IMG/VR virus record: IMGVR_UViG_3300025141_000072 | Location: 1-64,000 of that record | Length of the DNA stretch: 64,000 nt | DNA from: a virus | Direction: 5' to 3' (one strand) | Shown: piece by piece, positions 7,086-14,626 of the stretch | Layout: every line of letters starts with the position of its first letter | Numbering within the stretch: the first letter of the stretch is position 1 | Made by a program: the position numbers and the translations under genes | The notes under the pieces: generated by a model | What the model was told of the DNA's origin: nothing | The model's input: only the letters and a program-made list of their open reading frames with translations | Database searches by the model: none

Positions 7086-8333
7086 CTATGCCAGCTGCAG
7101 CTGCACGCTGGGCGAGGGCCCGAAGGCGATGCGGATCGCCAGCTCGGGCAGTGAGGTGATGGAGCTGAGCCCGGACGAGATCAGCTCCCCAGCGACGCGA
7201 CGCGCCGCCGTCAAGACACGGGGGCCACCGCGACGCTCGCGCGGGTGGTTGGCCCTACCGTTGGTGTGCCCCACGCTCTGCGTCAGCAGGTTGCTGTCGC
7301 AGGTCACGAGACAGTCAGGACGCCCGAACGCGATCGCCCCGAGCGCCCGAGCGAACTTCTTCGACGTCGGCCCCATCCCGAGCAGGTGCATGCGCGCCGG
7401 CCGCCGCGTGTGCGCGAACAGCCGGAGCTCGTCCAGCGTGGTCGCGTTCTTCGACATCGGCATCGCCCGCACGTAGTCGAAGCCGAGAATCGCGGTGGCC
7501 GCGATGTCGAACTGCGACTGCGTCATCGAGCACTCGTCGCTCTTCTGTACGCAGACGAGCACGTTGCACCCGCAGCCGTGCCAGCCCCTCACGACGTCCC
7601 TGTAGCGCTCGAGGCGCGCTAGGGTAGTCAGGGGGCACCCGACCCGGTCGGGCGCCACCAGGTGCGCCTGGGAGCCGTACACCATGCCTACGCGAGTCAT
7701 CAGGTCGAGTCGCCGCGTCCACATGCCGTGGGAGATGGGATAGACCGCCTGGGGCCCAGCCGGGCCGAAGCGCATCTCCTTGAACGCCGACGTGTCGAAG
7801 AACAGCGGCAGGCCCAGATGCCGTATCGCGTACAGCGTGTCCTCCCCGATCGTCGACACCTCCTCGGCCGCGACGCCGATCGCTTGGCCGACGCTCGCGA
7901 AGCCACGGAGGTTCGCCGGCTGGTTCGAGCCGCTCGCGAAGTACGCCGCCGGCCGGCCCGAGGCCGCGTCCCAACCGACCAGCCCCGTTGGCAACGCAGG
8001 CGTCGCCGGAGCTGCCGGAGCCGCACCGGCGAGCGCCACGATGCCCGCGAGGCAGAGCTGGACGAGGGCCAGCCCGGCCCGCTTGAGCACACCGCCCAGC
8101 GCCGCCGGACCACCGCTGAAGCGGTCTGGCGTGAGCCCGGCCGCCGCAGCCATGATCGCCTTGGACGGGTACTTCTTGCCGCCGTGCTCGATCATGTAGC
8201 CGCCGCGACCGCCGCGCCGGGCGACCTGTGGGTTGGTGCCGTGCTTCTCGTGGAACGCGGCCGCGCCTAGCTCGTCGTACGACGCCATCGCCGCGAGTAG
8301 CCCCTCGCGGGTCACGTGCTTGAGGGAAGCCAT
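7086..8333 (-). CDS. DpdA/TGT-like protein with N-terminal ScoMcrA-like head domain
   Basis: 415 residues. Residues 1-90 match my memory of the N-terminal head of ScoMcrA-type restriction proteins (REGLLAAMASYDELG, YMIEHGGKKYPSKAI, PDRFSGG). After an Ala/Pro linker, residues ~165-360 resemble tRNA-guanine transglycosylase relatives such as DpdA: FFDTSAF near 178-184, LVAPDRVG near 225-232, VLVCVQ near 258-263, MPMSKNAT, HLLGMG near 316-321 and CDSN near 345-348. DpdA exchanges a base in DNA for a 7-deazaguanine. The assignment is by motif memory and needs a profile search; no preQ0 pathway genes are visible here. No clear Shine-Dalgarno. Confidence 0.5.
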   Translation of the reverse strand: MASLKHVTREGLLAAMASYDELGAAAFHEKHGTNPQVARRGGRGGYMIEHGGKKYPSKAIMAAAAGLTPDRFSGGPAALGGVLKRAGLALVQLCLAGIVALAGAAPAAPATPALPTGLVGWDAASGRPAAYFASGSNQPANLRGFASVGQAIGVAAEEVSTIGEDTLYAIRHLGLPLFFDTSAFKEMRFGPAGPQAVYPISHGMWTRRLDLMTRVGMVYGSQAHLVAPDRVGCPLTTLARLERYRDVVRGWHGCGCNVLVCVQKSDECSMTQSQFDIAATAILGFDYVRAMPMSKNATTLDELRLFAHTRRPARMHLLGMGPTSKKFARALGAIAFGRPDCLVTCDSNLLTQSVGHTNGRANHPRERRGGPRVLTAARRVAGELISSGLSSITSLPELAIRIAFGPSPSVQLQLA

Positions 8334-8337
8334 GTGT

Positions 8338-8541
8338 CTAGCTAGGTGACCAGCAGAACAGCGTGATCGACAAGCAGTGGTACTCGTTGTCGCTCGACTG
8401 CGTCACGACCTTGTCGATGGTCGTCAGCTCCTGGTGCGCCTGCAGCCACGCGGTTACGTCCTCGCCGAGCCGCTCGCGATCACGCTGCATCGTCGCCGTG
8501 AACACCTTCACGACGTTGAAGTGCCGCGCCGCGGTGCTCAC
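8338..8541 (-). CDS. Small conserved-looking hypothetical protein
   Basis: 67 residues from GTG 8541, overlapping the upstream stop by GTGA. The sequence FNVVKVFTAT, DVTAWLQAH and DKVVTQSSDNEYHCLSITLF suggests a compact alpha/beta domain of a type often seen as a short stand-alone phage or bacterial protein. Its stop lies 4 nt before the DpdA-like start, so the two are probably cotranslated. Function unknown. Confidence 0.65.
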   Translation of the reverse strand: MSTAARHFNVVKVFTATMQRDRERLGEDVTAWLQAHQELTTIDKVVTQSSDNEYHCLSITLFCWSPS

Positions 8542-8903
8542 GCCGATGTCTCCAGGCGCTTGATGTACGTCCGCACGAACGCGGCGACCCGCGTCACGAG
8601 GTCGTCGAGCTCGGCATCCGAGCACAGCCGGACCGTGCGGCCGTTCGGCGTGCTCAGGCTCGTGATCACGTGCGTGTCACCGGCCTTGGTCACCGTCCCG
8701 ACGTTCACGCCAGTCCAGCCTCCCGACTTGCCACGGCGCGGGCGCAGGTCGAGGAACACGACTTCGTCCCCCAGCACCTCGATGGTGCGCGGGTCGTGCC
8801 CCGCTGGCTTGCGGCCCACGGCCGTGACGACCGCGCTCAGCACAGTGTCGATCGATCGGTACTTGCTGCTGTGTCTGTCGTTGTCGTGTCTGTTGTCATT
8901 CAT
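8538..8903 (-). CDS. Hypothetical protein
   Basis: 121 residues when started at ATG 8903, which has GGAG seven nt upstream; an ATG at 8915 is in frame. A polar His/Asp/Asn-rich N-terminus is followed by a predicted alpha/beta domain (VVFLDLRPRR, TVTKAGDTHVITS). It overlaps the upstream gene end by 8 nt. No family recognised. Confidence 0.65.
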   Translation of the reverse strand: MNDNRHDNDRHSSKYRSIDTVLSAVVTAVGRKPAGHDPRTIEVLGDEVVFLDLRPRRGKSGGWTGVNVGTVTKAGDTHVITSLSTPNGRTVRLCSDAELDDLVTRVAAFVRTYIKRLETSA

Positions 8904-9249
8904 CGTCTTCTCCATTCTGCGACGCGAGGTCGCTCAACTTGTCGATGTACAGCCACCCAGGACCGTTGCCCTCGGGGTCTTGGCTGCTGTCCACGATGTA
9001 CGGGTCCACACGTCCCGCGTTGATGTCCGCGTGTGTTGAGCCGATCGGCGCGAGCACCAGCCGCTGCGTGAGCGCTTCGGCGCCGAAGCTGCCGTTGTCG
9101 TGCTCGAGCGTCATCACGTCGACGACCATGTACCCGATCAGCGGCTTGAGCCGCTCCTCGTGGAACTTGGCCCCGCGACGCAGCCGCTCGGCGTGCGACG
9201 TGCCGCGCGCGTTCACGCAGTTGCCGCCGCTGCCGCCACTGCCGCCCAT
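8896..9249 (-). CDS. Hypothetical protein
   Basis: 117 residues. A Gly/Ser-rich N-terminus precedes a domain with LKPLIGYMVVDVMTLEHDNG and QRLVLAPIGS, then an acidic tail. ATG 9249 overlaps the upstream TGA (ATGA). Function unknown. Confidence 0.65.
   Translation of the reverse strand: MGGSGGSGGNCVNARGTSHAERLRRGAKFHEERLKPLIGYMVVDVMTLEHDNGSFGAEALTQRLVLAPIGSTHADINAGRVDPYIVDSSQDPEGNGPGWLYIDKLSDLASQNGEDDE
8904..8933 (-). promoter_or_regulatory. Stem-loop/Shine-Dalgarno leader
   Basis: On the minus strand GCGAC-CTCGC-GTCGC is followed by AGAATGGAGAAG; 15 nt separate stem and ATG 8903. The stem lies inside the 3' end of the upstream coding region, so it is both coding and structured. Confidence 0.55.
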
Positions 9250-9755
9250 CAGTCGTACACCACGCGCGCGATCTTCACGGTCAGCGCGTTGCGGTCCAAG
9301 ATCAGCTTGCCGCGATCACTCGGCTCTTCGCCTTGCCACTCGATCTCACCGCTGAGGTGGTAGCCCCGCGGCGCGAGGACGTGGTGGACGATCCACTGGA
9401 GCCACTCCTCGTAGTCGTAGAACTTCTCGCCACCGTCCCAACCGATGTGCAGCCGGTCGTCCGACGGCACCCACTGGCACCACGGACCCGGTTGCCCGTG
9501 CGGTGCCGCTTCGGGCTCGAGGACCGAAGCGTCCCGCTCCTGACCGTAGACCCCGCCACCGTGGACGTAGTACGCGCCGTCTCGGCCCCAGGTCTCGAAG
9601 CCGAAGGACGAGTGGTCCGCGTCCGGCGCGGGCAGCTTCGATGTGTCGCGCGCCATGCGCCGCGTCTTCGCGAGCTTGCACAGGAACGCGTACGTCTCGT
9701 CGTCGAGCGGACGGTCCAACGTGAACTCGCCCTCGAAGTCTGTCTGGTATCCCAT
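9249..9755 (-). CDS. Conserved hypothetical protein of the GYxTxFxGxF type
   Basis: 168 residues. It begins GYQTDFEGEFTLDRPL and contains QPGPWCQWVP, WDGGEKFYDYEEWLQW and APRGYHLSGEIEWQGE. I recognise this as a widely distributed bacterial and phage family of unknown function with exactly these blocks. The start overlaps nothing; a short CTTCG-GAT-CGAAG stem precedes it but without a Shine-Dalgarno. Confidence 0.75.
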   Translation of the reverse strand: MGYQTDFEGEFTLDRPLDDETYAFLCKLAKTRRMARDTSKLPAPDADHSSFGFETWGRDGAYYVHGGGVYGQERDASVLEPEAAPHGQPGPWCQWVPSDDRLHIGWDGGEKFYDYEEWLQWIVHHVLAPRGYHLSGEIEWQGEEPSDRGKLILDRNALTVKIARVVYD

Positions 9756-9760
9756 CGCGG

Positions 9761-10114
9761 TTACTTCGATCCGAAGCTGAGCAGCGCCGGGTTCAGCACG
9801 CCGCCGCCTTCGTTGGCGCGCTCGCCCTCATCACCAAGCTGGGTGTCGAGGTTGTGCCACCGGCGCAGCTCCTCTCCGTGCTCCCAGACGTGCGAGAGCG
9901 TCGACACGGCCGCGCCGTACATGAACCCCGTGATGCCCTCGGTGTCCGCGGCGCGCCCGGTACGCTGCGCGCACGAGGCGAGCGTCTCGCCCGCGTCCAT
10001 CGCCGCCTCCATCGCGTCTGCCCAGCGCTTTGCGTACACGTACACGGCGCGGCCGTACGGGTCGGTGTTGTTGGCGAGTCCCCGCTCCCAACCGGCTTTG
10101 TCTTTGAACTTCAT
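9761..10114 (-). CDS. Conserved hypothetical phage protein
   Basis: 117 residues. MKFKDKAGWERGLANNTDPYG followed by VYVYAKRWADAMEAAM is typical of a small conserved family in phages and bacteria with helical content. A strong AGAAGGAG precedes ATG 10114. It is the first gene after the Mom-like gene and has its own leader. Function unknown. Confidence 0.75.
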   Translation of the reverse strand: MKFKDKAGWERGLANNTDPYGRAVYVYAKRWADAMEAAMDAGETLASCAQRTGRAADTEGITGFMYGAAVSTLSHVWEHGEELRRWHNLDTQLGDEGERANEGGGVLNPALLSFGSK

Positions 10115-10142
10115 CGTTGTCTCCTTCTGCGGCCTAAGCCGC
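10115..10142 (-). promoter_or_regulatory. Stem-loop/Shine-Dalgarno leader, stop codon in loop
   Basis: On the minus strand GCGGC-TTAG-GCCGC is followed by AGAAGGAG, with 14 nt between stem and ATG 10114. The TAG stop of the Mom-like gene lies in the loop, so a terminating ribosome would cover the hairpin. Confidence 0.6.
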
Positions 10143-10949
10143 GGCGCCGTACTTCGGGTACGGCTCCGAAAAGGCTGAGAGCTTCCGCGCAACTCTGCGC
10201 TTCAGCCCCCAGCAGTAAACGTGATTACCGGGGTGTCGTTGTCGTCGGACGCTGGGTGACGCGAGCACGCGCTCCACGTACGCCCGATCTCCCTCATGCG
10301 GCGCCTTCGCAGGGCAGCCTGCATCGAGCAGCTGCGCGTACGCGTAGCCAGCTCCGCGCTCGCCCAGTCGGATCTTCGACAGCGCCCGCTGCGAGATGAC
10401 GCTGCCGTCTGGCGCGAACGTCAGCGTGCGTCGAGACCCTCGACCCCGATACACGCCGTTGGTCGCCTGGTAGATGATGCCGAGGTGCCCCGGCTTGACG
10501 ATCTGCCCGTCCGAAGTGCGCCTCTCGATCGGGTCCGCGTACGAGACGACGCCGTCGATGTCCGGGCGCTCCGCACGCATACGCGCGAAGCACTGCCCGA
10601 TGAACCACGACTCACCGTTGCGGCGCACGTGATCGAGCAGCACGAAGCGGCCGAGCTCCACGCCGGCCAGCGCGTCCACGCCGAGCCAGCGCGGCACCAC
10701 CCGCTGCTGAGCTGGGACGCTGAACACGGCCACTCCGACCAAGCGCGGCACCCCAAGCCGTGGCGCCTCGAACAGCCCGTACCGCAACCGAGCAGCGGGG
10801 TACGTCCCGCTGTAGTGGTGCTGCTGCACGAATGCCTTGGCGGTCGCCTCGTCAACGGGCAGCACCTCGTGGCGACCAGGCTCGAAGCGGCAGTCCACCG
10901 CGGGCCGGAACGACTCGCGCCGGTCCCGCCAGCGCTGTGTCGCCGTCAT
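10134..10949 (-). CDS. mom: Mom-like adenine DNA modification protein
   Basis: 271 residues. The order of motifs fits the Mom family of GNAT-like enzymes that convert adenine in phage DNA to N6-carbamoylmethyl-adenine: AFVQQHHYSGTYP near 39-51, LVGVAVFSVP near 70-79, ELGRFVLLD near 98-106, a DGVVSYADP near 132-140, GHLGIIYQATNGVYRG near 154-169 and a basic C-terminal WGLKRRVARK. In Mu this modification protects DNA from restriction. ATG start immediately follows the upstream stop. No Com-type regulator was identified, though zinc-ribbon proteins are present nearby. Confidence 0.82.
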   Translation of the reverse strand: MTATQRWRDRRESFRPAVDCRFEPGRHEVLPVDEATAKAFVQQHHYSGTYPAARLRYGLFEAPRLGVPRLVGVAVFSVPAQQRVVPRWLGVDALAGVELGRFVLLDHVRRNGESWFIGQCFARMRAERPDIDGVVSYADPIERRTSDGQIVKPGHLGIIYQATNGVYRGRGSRRTLTFAPDGSVISQRALSKIRLGERGAGYAYAQLLDAGCPAKAPHEGDRAYVERVLASPSVRRQRHPGNHVYCWGLKRRVARKLSAFSEPYPKYGAAA

Positions 10950-11234
10950 CTACACGTCCTCCTCAAAGTACGACGTCGTGTACGTCCACTCGGCGAGCTC
11001 CAGGCAGTGCGCACCGAACTCCGTGACGGCCGTGACGTCGAACAGGAACGCCTCACGCGCAGGACCCGGCGCCGGCACCTCATCCGGCAGTGGATGAATC
11101 AGCGCGCGCTTCTCCATCGCCCGCAACACGCGCATGTCCCAGCGCCACGTGGCGTCCGAGCCTCGGTAGCCGCTCTCGATGTCGAGGATTGTCCACAGCT
11201 GCGGCCGCGACAAGCGGATGGCCGGTTGCGCCAT
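10950..11234 (-). CDS. Hypothetical protein, possible winged-helix
   Basis: 94 residues. Helical N-terminal part (SRPQLWTILDIE, WDMRVLRAMEKRALIHPL) followed by a strand region (EAFLFDVTAVTEFG) looks like a small winged-helix fold, though this is only a guess. ATG 11234 overlaps the upstream stop (ATGA) and its own stop abuts the Mom-like start. It may act with that gene. Confidence 0.6.
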   Translation of the reverse strand: MAQPAIRLSRPQLWTILDIESGYRGSDATWRWDMRVLRAMEKRALIHPLPDEVPAPGPAREAFLFDVTAVTEFGAHCLELAEWTYTTSYFEEDV

Positions 11235-11638
11235 CAGGAGTCGCGGTCCTTTGGGCGTAGCTCGACAGTCGCAGCCGGAGCCGGAACCAGCAGGCCGTGC
11301 TCCGTCGATGACGGCGAGTCCGGCACCGTGGCGTCCGGCAGCTTGTCCGGCCGCGTCATGTACCGCGACAGGTCCGGGTACGCCGGCCCCACCACCGACG
11401 GGATCTGCCGTGCGACGGGTACAGGCTGCGGCGTCGTGACGCGCGTCTGCATGCTGCGGATGGCCGCCTTGATGCGCCGGTTCTCGTCGGCGATCTCCCG
11501 GAGTGACCGAGCGGTCGCCCGCGCCTCGTCCTCCTGGCGCTCTCGGCGCTCTCGGCGCTCCGTTCGCCACGTCTGCACCCCCGCCCCGAAGAGCGTGCTG
11601 GCGACGACCACTGCGAGAATCGATAGTCCGATGAACAT
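11234..11638 (-). CDS. Single-pass membrane protein with cytoplasmic coiled coil
   Basis: 134 residues. Residues 1-22 form one transmembrane helix (FIGLSILAVVVASTLFGAG). Next comes a highly charged Arg/Glu coiled coil to about residue 70, then a Pro-rich tail. AAAGGA precedes ATG 11638. It neighbours two other short membrane proteins, one of them superinfection-immunity-like, so it may belong to an exclusion module. No family recognised. Confidence 0.7.
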   Translation of the reverse strand: MFIGLSILAVVVASTLFGAGVQTWRTERRERRERQEDEARATARSLREIADENRRIKAAIRSMQTRVTTPQPVPVARQIPSVVGPAYPDLSRYMTRPDKLPDATVPDSPSSTEHGLLVPAPAATVELRPKDRDS

Positions 11639-11669
11639 GATGTGTCCTTTCTGGCCAGACTCGCTGGCC
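11639..11669 (-). promoter_or_regulatory. Stem-loop/Shine-Dalgarno leader
   Basis: On the minus strand GGCCAG-CGAGT-CTGGCC is followed by AGAAAGGAC, with 14 nt between stem and ATG 11638. It starts a new coupled group. Confidence 0.6.
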
Positions 11670-11673
11670 GGTT

Positions 11674-11775
11674 CTACTTCTTCCCCAAGAGTTGCAAGAG
11701 CAAGACAAGTTGCACAAGCGACAGCACGAGCAGCATGCTGACGACCGCGTCGGCACTGGGCCACTCGAGTGTCAT
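11674..11775 (-). CDS. 33-residue single-transmembrane protein
   Basis: ATG 11775 overlaps the TGA of the superinfection-immunity-like gene (ATGA). A nine-residue polar start is followed by a Leu/Val-rich transmembrane helix (MLLVLSLVQLVLLLQLLG) and KK before TAG. The tight overlap and the clean hydrophobic helix argue that it is expressed. Function unknown. Confidence 0.6.
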   Translation of the reverse strand: MTLEWPSADAVVSMLLVLSLVQLVLLLQLLGKK

Positions 11776-11975
11776 TTGCGCTCCTCGAGCAGTGACCAGA
11801 CGAGCGCGCCGAGCCAGATGACGCCCGTCCAACCGCCGAGCAGGTTGAGCACGAAGATGGCCGTCGTGTTTCGGTGCTTGCGGTAGCCGGCGACGATCGA
11901 CGGCAGGAAGTACGTCAGCAGTGCGAGCGCTAGGAGAATGATCCCGAGGATCGGGTTCCCTGACTCGCTACCCAC
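11772..11975 (-). CDS. Superinfection-immunity-like membrane protein
   Basis: 67 residues with two transmembrane segments: GIILLALALLTYFLPSIVA and FVLNLLGGWTGVIWLGALVW. LPSIVA..RKHRN and NLLGGWTGIGW-type wording is characteristic of the superinfection immunity family (T4 Imm-like), small inner-membrane proteins that block DNA entry of a second phage. The exact partner here is unknown. It overlaps genes on both sides. Confidence 0.8.
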   Translation of the reverse strand: MGSESGNPILGIILLALALLTYFLPSIVAGYRKHRNTTAIFVLNLLGGWTGVIWLGALVWSLLEERK

Positions 11976-13098
11976 GGATCACGCTCCGGAAGTCTGACGC
12001 CGGCCGAGTCCCGGACGGCCGCACCGTCTCCTCACCGAGCCCCGCGTTCGGCGTCGTCACCAGCTTCGCGGCCAGGTCGTGGACCCGCGCCGCGTCGTGG
12101 ACCGGCGTGTCCGGCGCCGGTAGCACCGGAGCCTGCGGCGCTCCGTTGCCCAGCCCCTGCGGCGCGTACGTGTCCGCTGGACGAACGGTCTCGGCGCCCG
12201 CGACCTGGCCGGTCACGGCCGACCGACCCAAGAGCGTCTCTCTTTGTCCCGATGCGTCCGTCAACGCGCGCCGATGCGCAGCGTCCTCCGCAGTCTCGGG
12301 CCGCAGCACGATCTCGCCAGGCTCCACGGGCGTCATCGGGTCTGGGTGCGGGTGCGGGATGAACTCGTCCGGGACTTCGTGGATCGTTGGCTCTCCCATC
12401 TCGATGGACGCCGTTGTAACGGAGGGCGTGGTCGTCTTCGTCTTCGTCGGCGTCACCGCCGCATCCGCACGTTCCTGCTTGGTCTGGATGTGGTGATGAT
12501 CCAGCCGCGATCCGTGCTCGGTGATGCGCCCGACGTAGTCTCGTTCGTGCCTAGCCTCCTGCCGAGGCGTGTACGGACCGACGACCTGGTCGCGGTCGAA
12601 GTCCGCCTCGAAGTACGAGTCGCCAACGGTCTTTGCTGCCGGGTCGTCACCACCCGCGACGCCGAGCAGATCGACCAGCGACTTCGTTAGCAAGCCGGCT
12701 CCGGCGATGAGCGTGCCTGCGCCGACGGCCGTGCCCCACGCAGGGATCGTAGCGACGGCGCCAGTTGCCGCGACGACGCCGCCGACGACGCCGATAGCCC
12801 CGACCGCTACGCCGGTGATCGCTGTGGCCAGCGCCTTGGTCTGAGCCACGGGCGATGCGTCCGGCCAGCCCCCGTGGTCCTGGAAGCGGTCCGCCGTCGG
12901 TGCCGAGACCGCCGACGCAGGCTCGGCGACCGAGACGCTACCGCGCCGGCTGAACGCGTCCACGCGCCGGTCCTCCGTGTCGTGCCCAGCTGCCGGGTCG
13001 ACAGTAGACGCGAGCGCCTCGGCCGCCGCTGGTGCTTCGGACGCCGTCGTCGCGGACGACGCGCGCGGCAGGGTGTAGTTGGGTGCTTTGATGCTCAT
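11968..13098 (-). CDS. Hypothetical membrane-inserted protein
   Basis: 376 residues. A low-complexity Ala-rich N-terminus precedes a Gly/Ala/Val-rich hydrophobic block at about residues 85-145 that could form a membrane hairpin (ITGVAVGAIGVVGGVVAATG, then GAGTLIAGAGLL). The C-terminal half is polar, His/Pro-rich and probably disordered. CGGAG precedes ATG 13098. It heads the group with the immunity-like protein. No family recognised. Confidence 0.65.
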   Translation of the reverse strand: MSIKAPNYTLPRASSATTASEAPAAAEALASTVDPAAGHDTEDRRVDAFSRRGSVSVAEPASAVSAPTADRFQDHGGWPDASPVAQTKALATAITGVAVGAIGVVGGVVAATGAVATIPAWGTAVGAGTLIAGAGLLTKSLVDLLGVAGGDDPAAKTVGDSYFEADFDRDQVVGPYTPRQEARHERDYVGRITEHGSRLDHHHIQTKQERADAAVTPTKTKTTTPSVTTASIEMGEPTIHEVPDEFIPHPHPDPMTPVEPGEIVLRPETAEDAAHRRALTDASGQRETLLGRSAVTGQVAGAETVRPADTYAPQGLGNGAPQAPVLPAPDTPVHDAARVHDLAAKLVTTPNAGLGEETVRPSGTRPASDFRSVIRG

Positions 13099-13174
13099 GT
13101 CAGGCTCCGTTGCAGCTCACGTGCCGAACGCGCGGGCCAGCTTGTACGGACAGAAACACTGTAACGTGTAACAC

Positions 13175-13190
13175 CACTGCACGTGCAGTG
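13175..13190. promoter_or_regulatory. 16-bp palindrome in the gap upstream of the 13098 gene
   Basis: CACTGCACGTGCAGTG is a perfect palindrome inside the 110-nt gap 13099-13208. Next to it GTAAC occurs twice within 13161-13172. It may be an operator or promoter region for the membrane-protein group; no convincing -35/-10 pair was seen. Confidence 0.45.
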
Positions 13191-13208
13191 CACGGCAGGT
13201 AGCCCATG

Positions 13209-13580
13209 CTAGGAGTCCGCACACTTCATCGGCATCGTCCGCTGACCGTGCCAGTGGCGCAGCCGTGTCCCTTCGCGCTCGGCCATCCGCTGCAGCATCG
13301 GCCGGATGCGATCGAGCCAGACCTCCATGGCCACGTCCTCGAGGTTAGCGTCGTCGTCGCCCAACCGCGCTGCGTCCGCCTGTCGCATCGGCACGGTCAG
13401 CTCGATCGCGACGCGCCACGCGTTCGCACCCTTGTACGACACAGGCGACGCCGCTTGCCGCCGCTCGAAGTGCAGCGCGCCGTAGCCGATGTTGTCGTGG
13501 CACTGCGACCCGGCACGCGCTCCGCAACGCGGGCACGCCACGTCGATCGCGTCGGCCGGCACAGGTGTACGCTCGCTCAT
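13209..13580 (-). CDS. Phage zinc-finger protein
   Basis: 123 residues. The N-terminus reads VACPRCGARAGSQC...HFERR, the CxxCxxxxGxxC...H pattern of the short zinc finger common in phage proteins and thought to bind nucleic acid. The rest is helical. ATG 13580 overlaps the upstream TAA by one base (TAATG). Function unknown. Confidence 0.72.
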   Translation of the reverse strand: MSERTPVPADAIDVACPRCGARAGSQCHDNIGYGALHFERRQAASPVSYKGANAWRVAIELTVPMRQADAARLGDDDANLEDVAMEVWLDRIRPMLQRMAEREGTRLRHWHGQRTMPMKCADS

Positions 13581-14035
13581 TATTCGAGCGCTCCGGGCAC
13601 GAAGCGCGACAAGGCCGCCTCGACGTCCCCCGCGTCCGGCGAGCCGCGCCAGTCCATGAACAACCGCACGCGCTTCGACGGGTTGCCCGAGCCCTTCGCT
13701 CCCGGCTTGCGTCCAGCCTTGGCCGCCCTCCGCATGATCTCGTTGGCGAGCTCCGCAGGCGCAGCCTGCTCGATCAGCTTCTCGCACGCCCGTCGGTCGA
13801 GCAGCGTCCGCTCAGCCGCGGGCCAGTCGGCCGCCGTCCGCGAGGCCAGCTCCACCTTGCGCGGCAGGCCCAGGCCGGGCAGTCGGCGGCACAGCAGCCG
13901 CAGGCCCCGAGCGTACTCGGCGTTCCGCGTCTTGCCCGAGCCCGCTCGGGCATGGAACACGACGGTCAGGCCGAAGCGCGACGGCTCCACGGTGAACGTG
14001 GCGTCCACGAGCTGCCCGTCCTCGAAGATGCGCAC
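13580..14035 (-). CDS. Hypothetical protein resembling an accessory domain of type IV restriction proteins
   Basis: 151 residues from GTG 14035. Blocks LTVVFHARAG, RNAEYARGLRLLCRRL and a C-terminal GNPSKRVRLFM recall a domain I remember next to HNH or McrA-type modules, with RxxxYxxGLxLLxxRL and GNxxKRxR signatures. No nuclease motif is present, so it may only bind DNA. Assignment is tentative. Confidence 0.6.
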   Translation of the reverse strand: MRIFEDGQLVDATFTVEPSRFGLTVVFHARAGSGKTRNAEYARGLRLLCRRLPGLGLPRKVELASRTAADWPAAERTLLDRRACEKLIEQAAPAELANEIMRRAAKAGRKPGAKGSGNPSKRVRLFMDWRGSPDAGDVEAALSRFVPGALE

Positions 14036-14036
14036 G

Positions 14037-14594
14037 CTAGTTCGCCCCGGGCGCGTCGACGAACTGCGCCATGTGGTTGGCGAAGTGCCGGATGATGCGG
14101 AGCCGGTCGCGCGCGTTCATCGCGGCCAGTTCGTGGTTCGGCACGATCCGGACGCGCCGCTCCCAGCTCTGCAGGTACACGGCCCAGTACGTGACGCTGC
14201 CGTCCTTGTGGCACGTCGGCGCGATACTGTTCGGCCGGACGGCGACGCGCGTCGGCGCTGTCGCCGGCATCCCAGGCTCCACCATGTCGTGCGCCCCCTC
14301 CGCGAAGAAGTGACCCTGGCACTCCGCGTTGGCCGAGGGCCCCTTGTACTCGGGCGGCGAGCCCGCCGCCTTCCAGCACGCCTCGTGGTACACGGTGCCT
14401 CGCATCGGGTAGCCGATGTCGCCACCCGCTGCGCCCATGACGCGGCCGTAGCCGTCGTACGAGCCGACGAGCGGAGACTTGCGGCCGTACTTGATCACGA
14501 CCACCTGATTCATCCAGGCGTTGATGCGGTTCGTCGCGTGCGGTGCGAGCATCGGATGCCCACAGCACTCGCAGTTGTAACTGAACAGACCCAT
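14037..14594 (-). CDS. Conserved hypothetical phage protein with CxxC
   Basis: 185 residues. GLFSYNCECCGHPML at the start, then GSYDGYGRVMG, GTVYHEACWKAAGSP and ECQGHFF. This block order is familiar from conserved uncharacterised phage and bacterial proteins. Paired cysteines suggest a structural zinc site. ATG 14594 has AAGGAG upstream. Function unknown. Confidence 0.72.
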   Translation of the reverse strand: MGLFSYNCECCGHPMLAPHATNRINAWMNQVVVIKYGRKSPLVGSYDGYGRVMGAAGGDIGYPMRGTVYHEACWKAAGSPPEYKGPSANAECQGHFFAEGAHDMVEPGMPATAPTRVAVRPNSIAPTCHKDGSVTYWAVYLQSWERRVRIVPNHELAAMNARDRLRIIRHFANHMAQFVDAPGAN

Positions 14595-14626
14595 GACGTT
14601 TACTCCTTTGTGGCGCTCTGTGCGCC
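14595..14626 (-). promoter_or_regulatory. Stem-loop/Shine-Dalgarno leader
   Basis: On the minus strand GGCGC-ACAGA-GCGCC is followed by ACAAAGGAG, with 17 nt between stem and ATG 14594. The stem and the Shine-Dalgarno lie inside the last codons of the upstream gene, whose TAA follows the Shine-Dalgarno. Confidence 0.6.
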
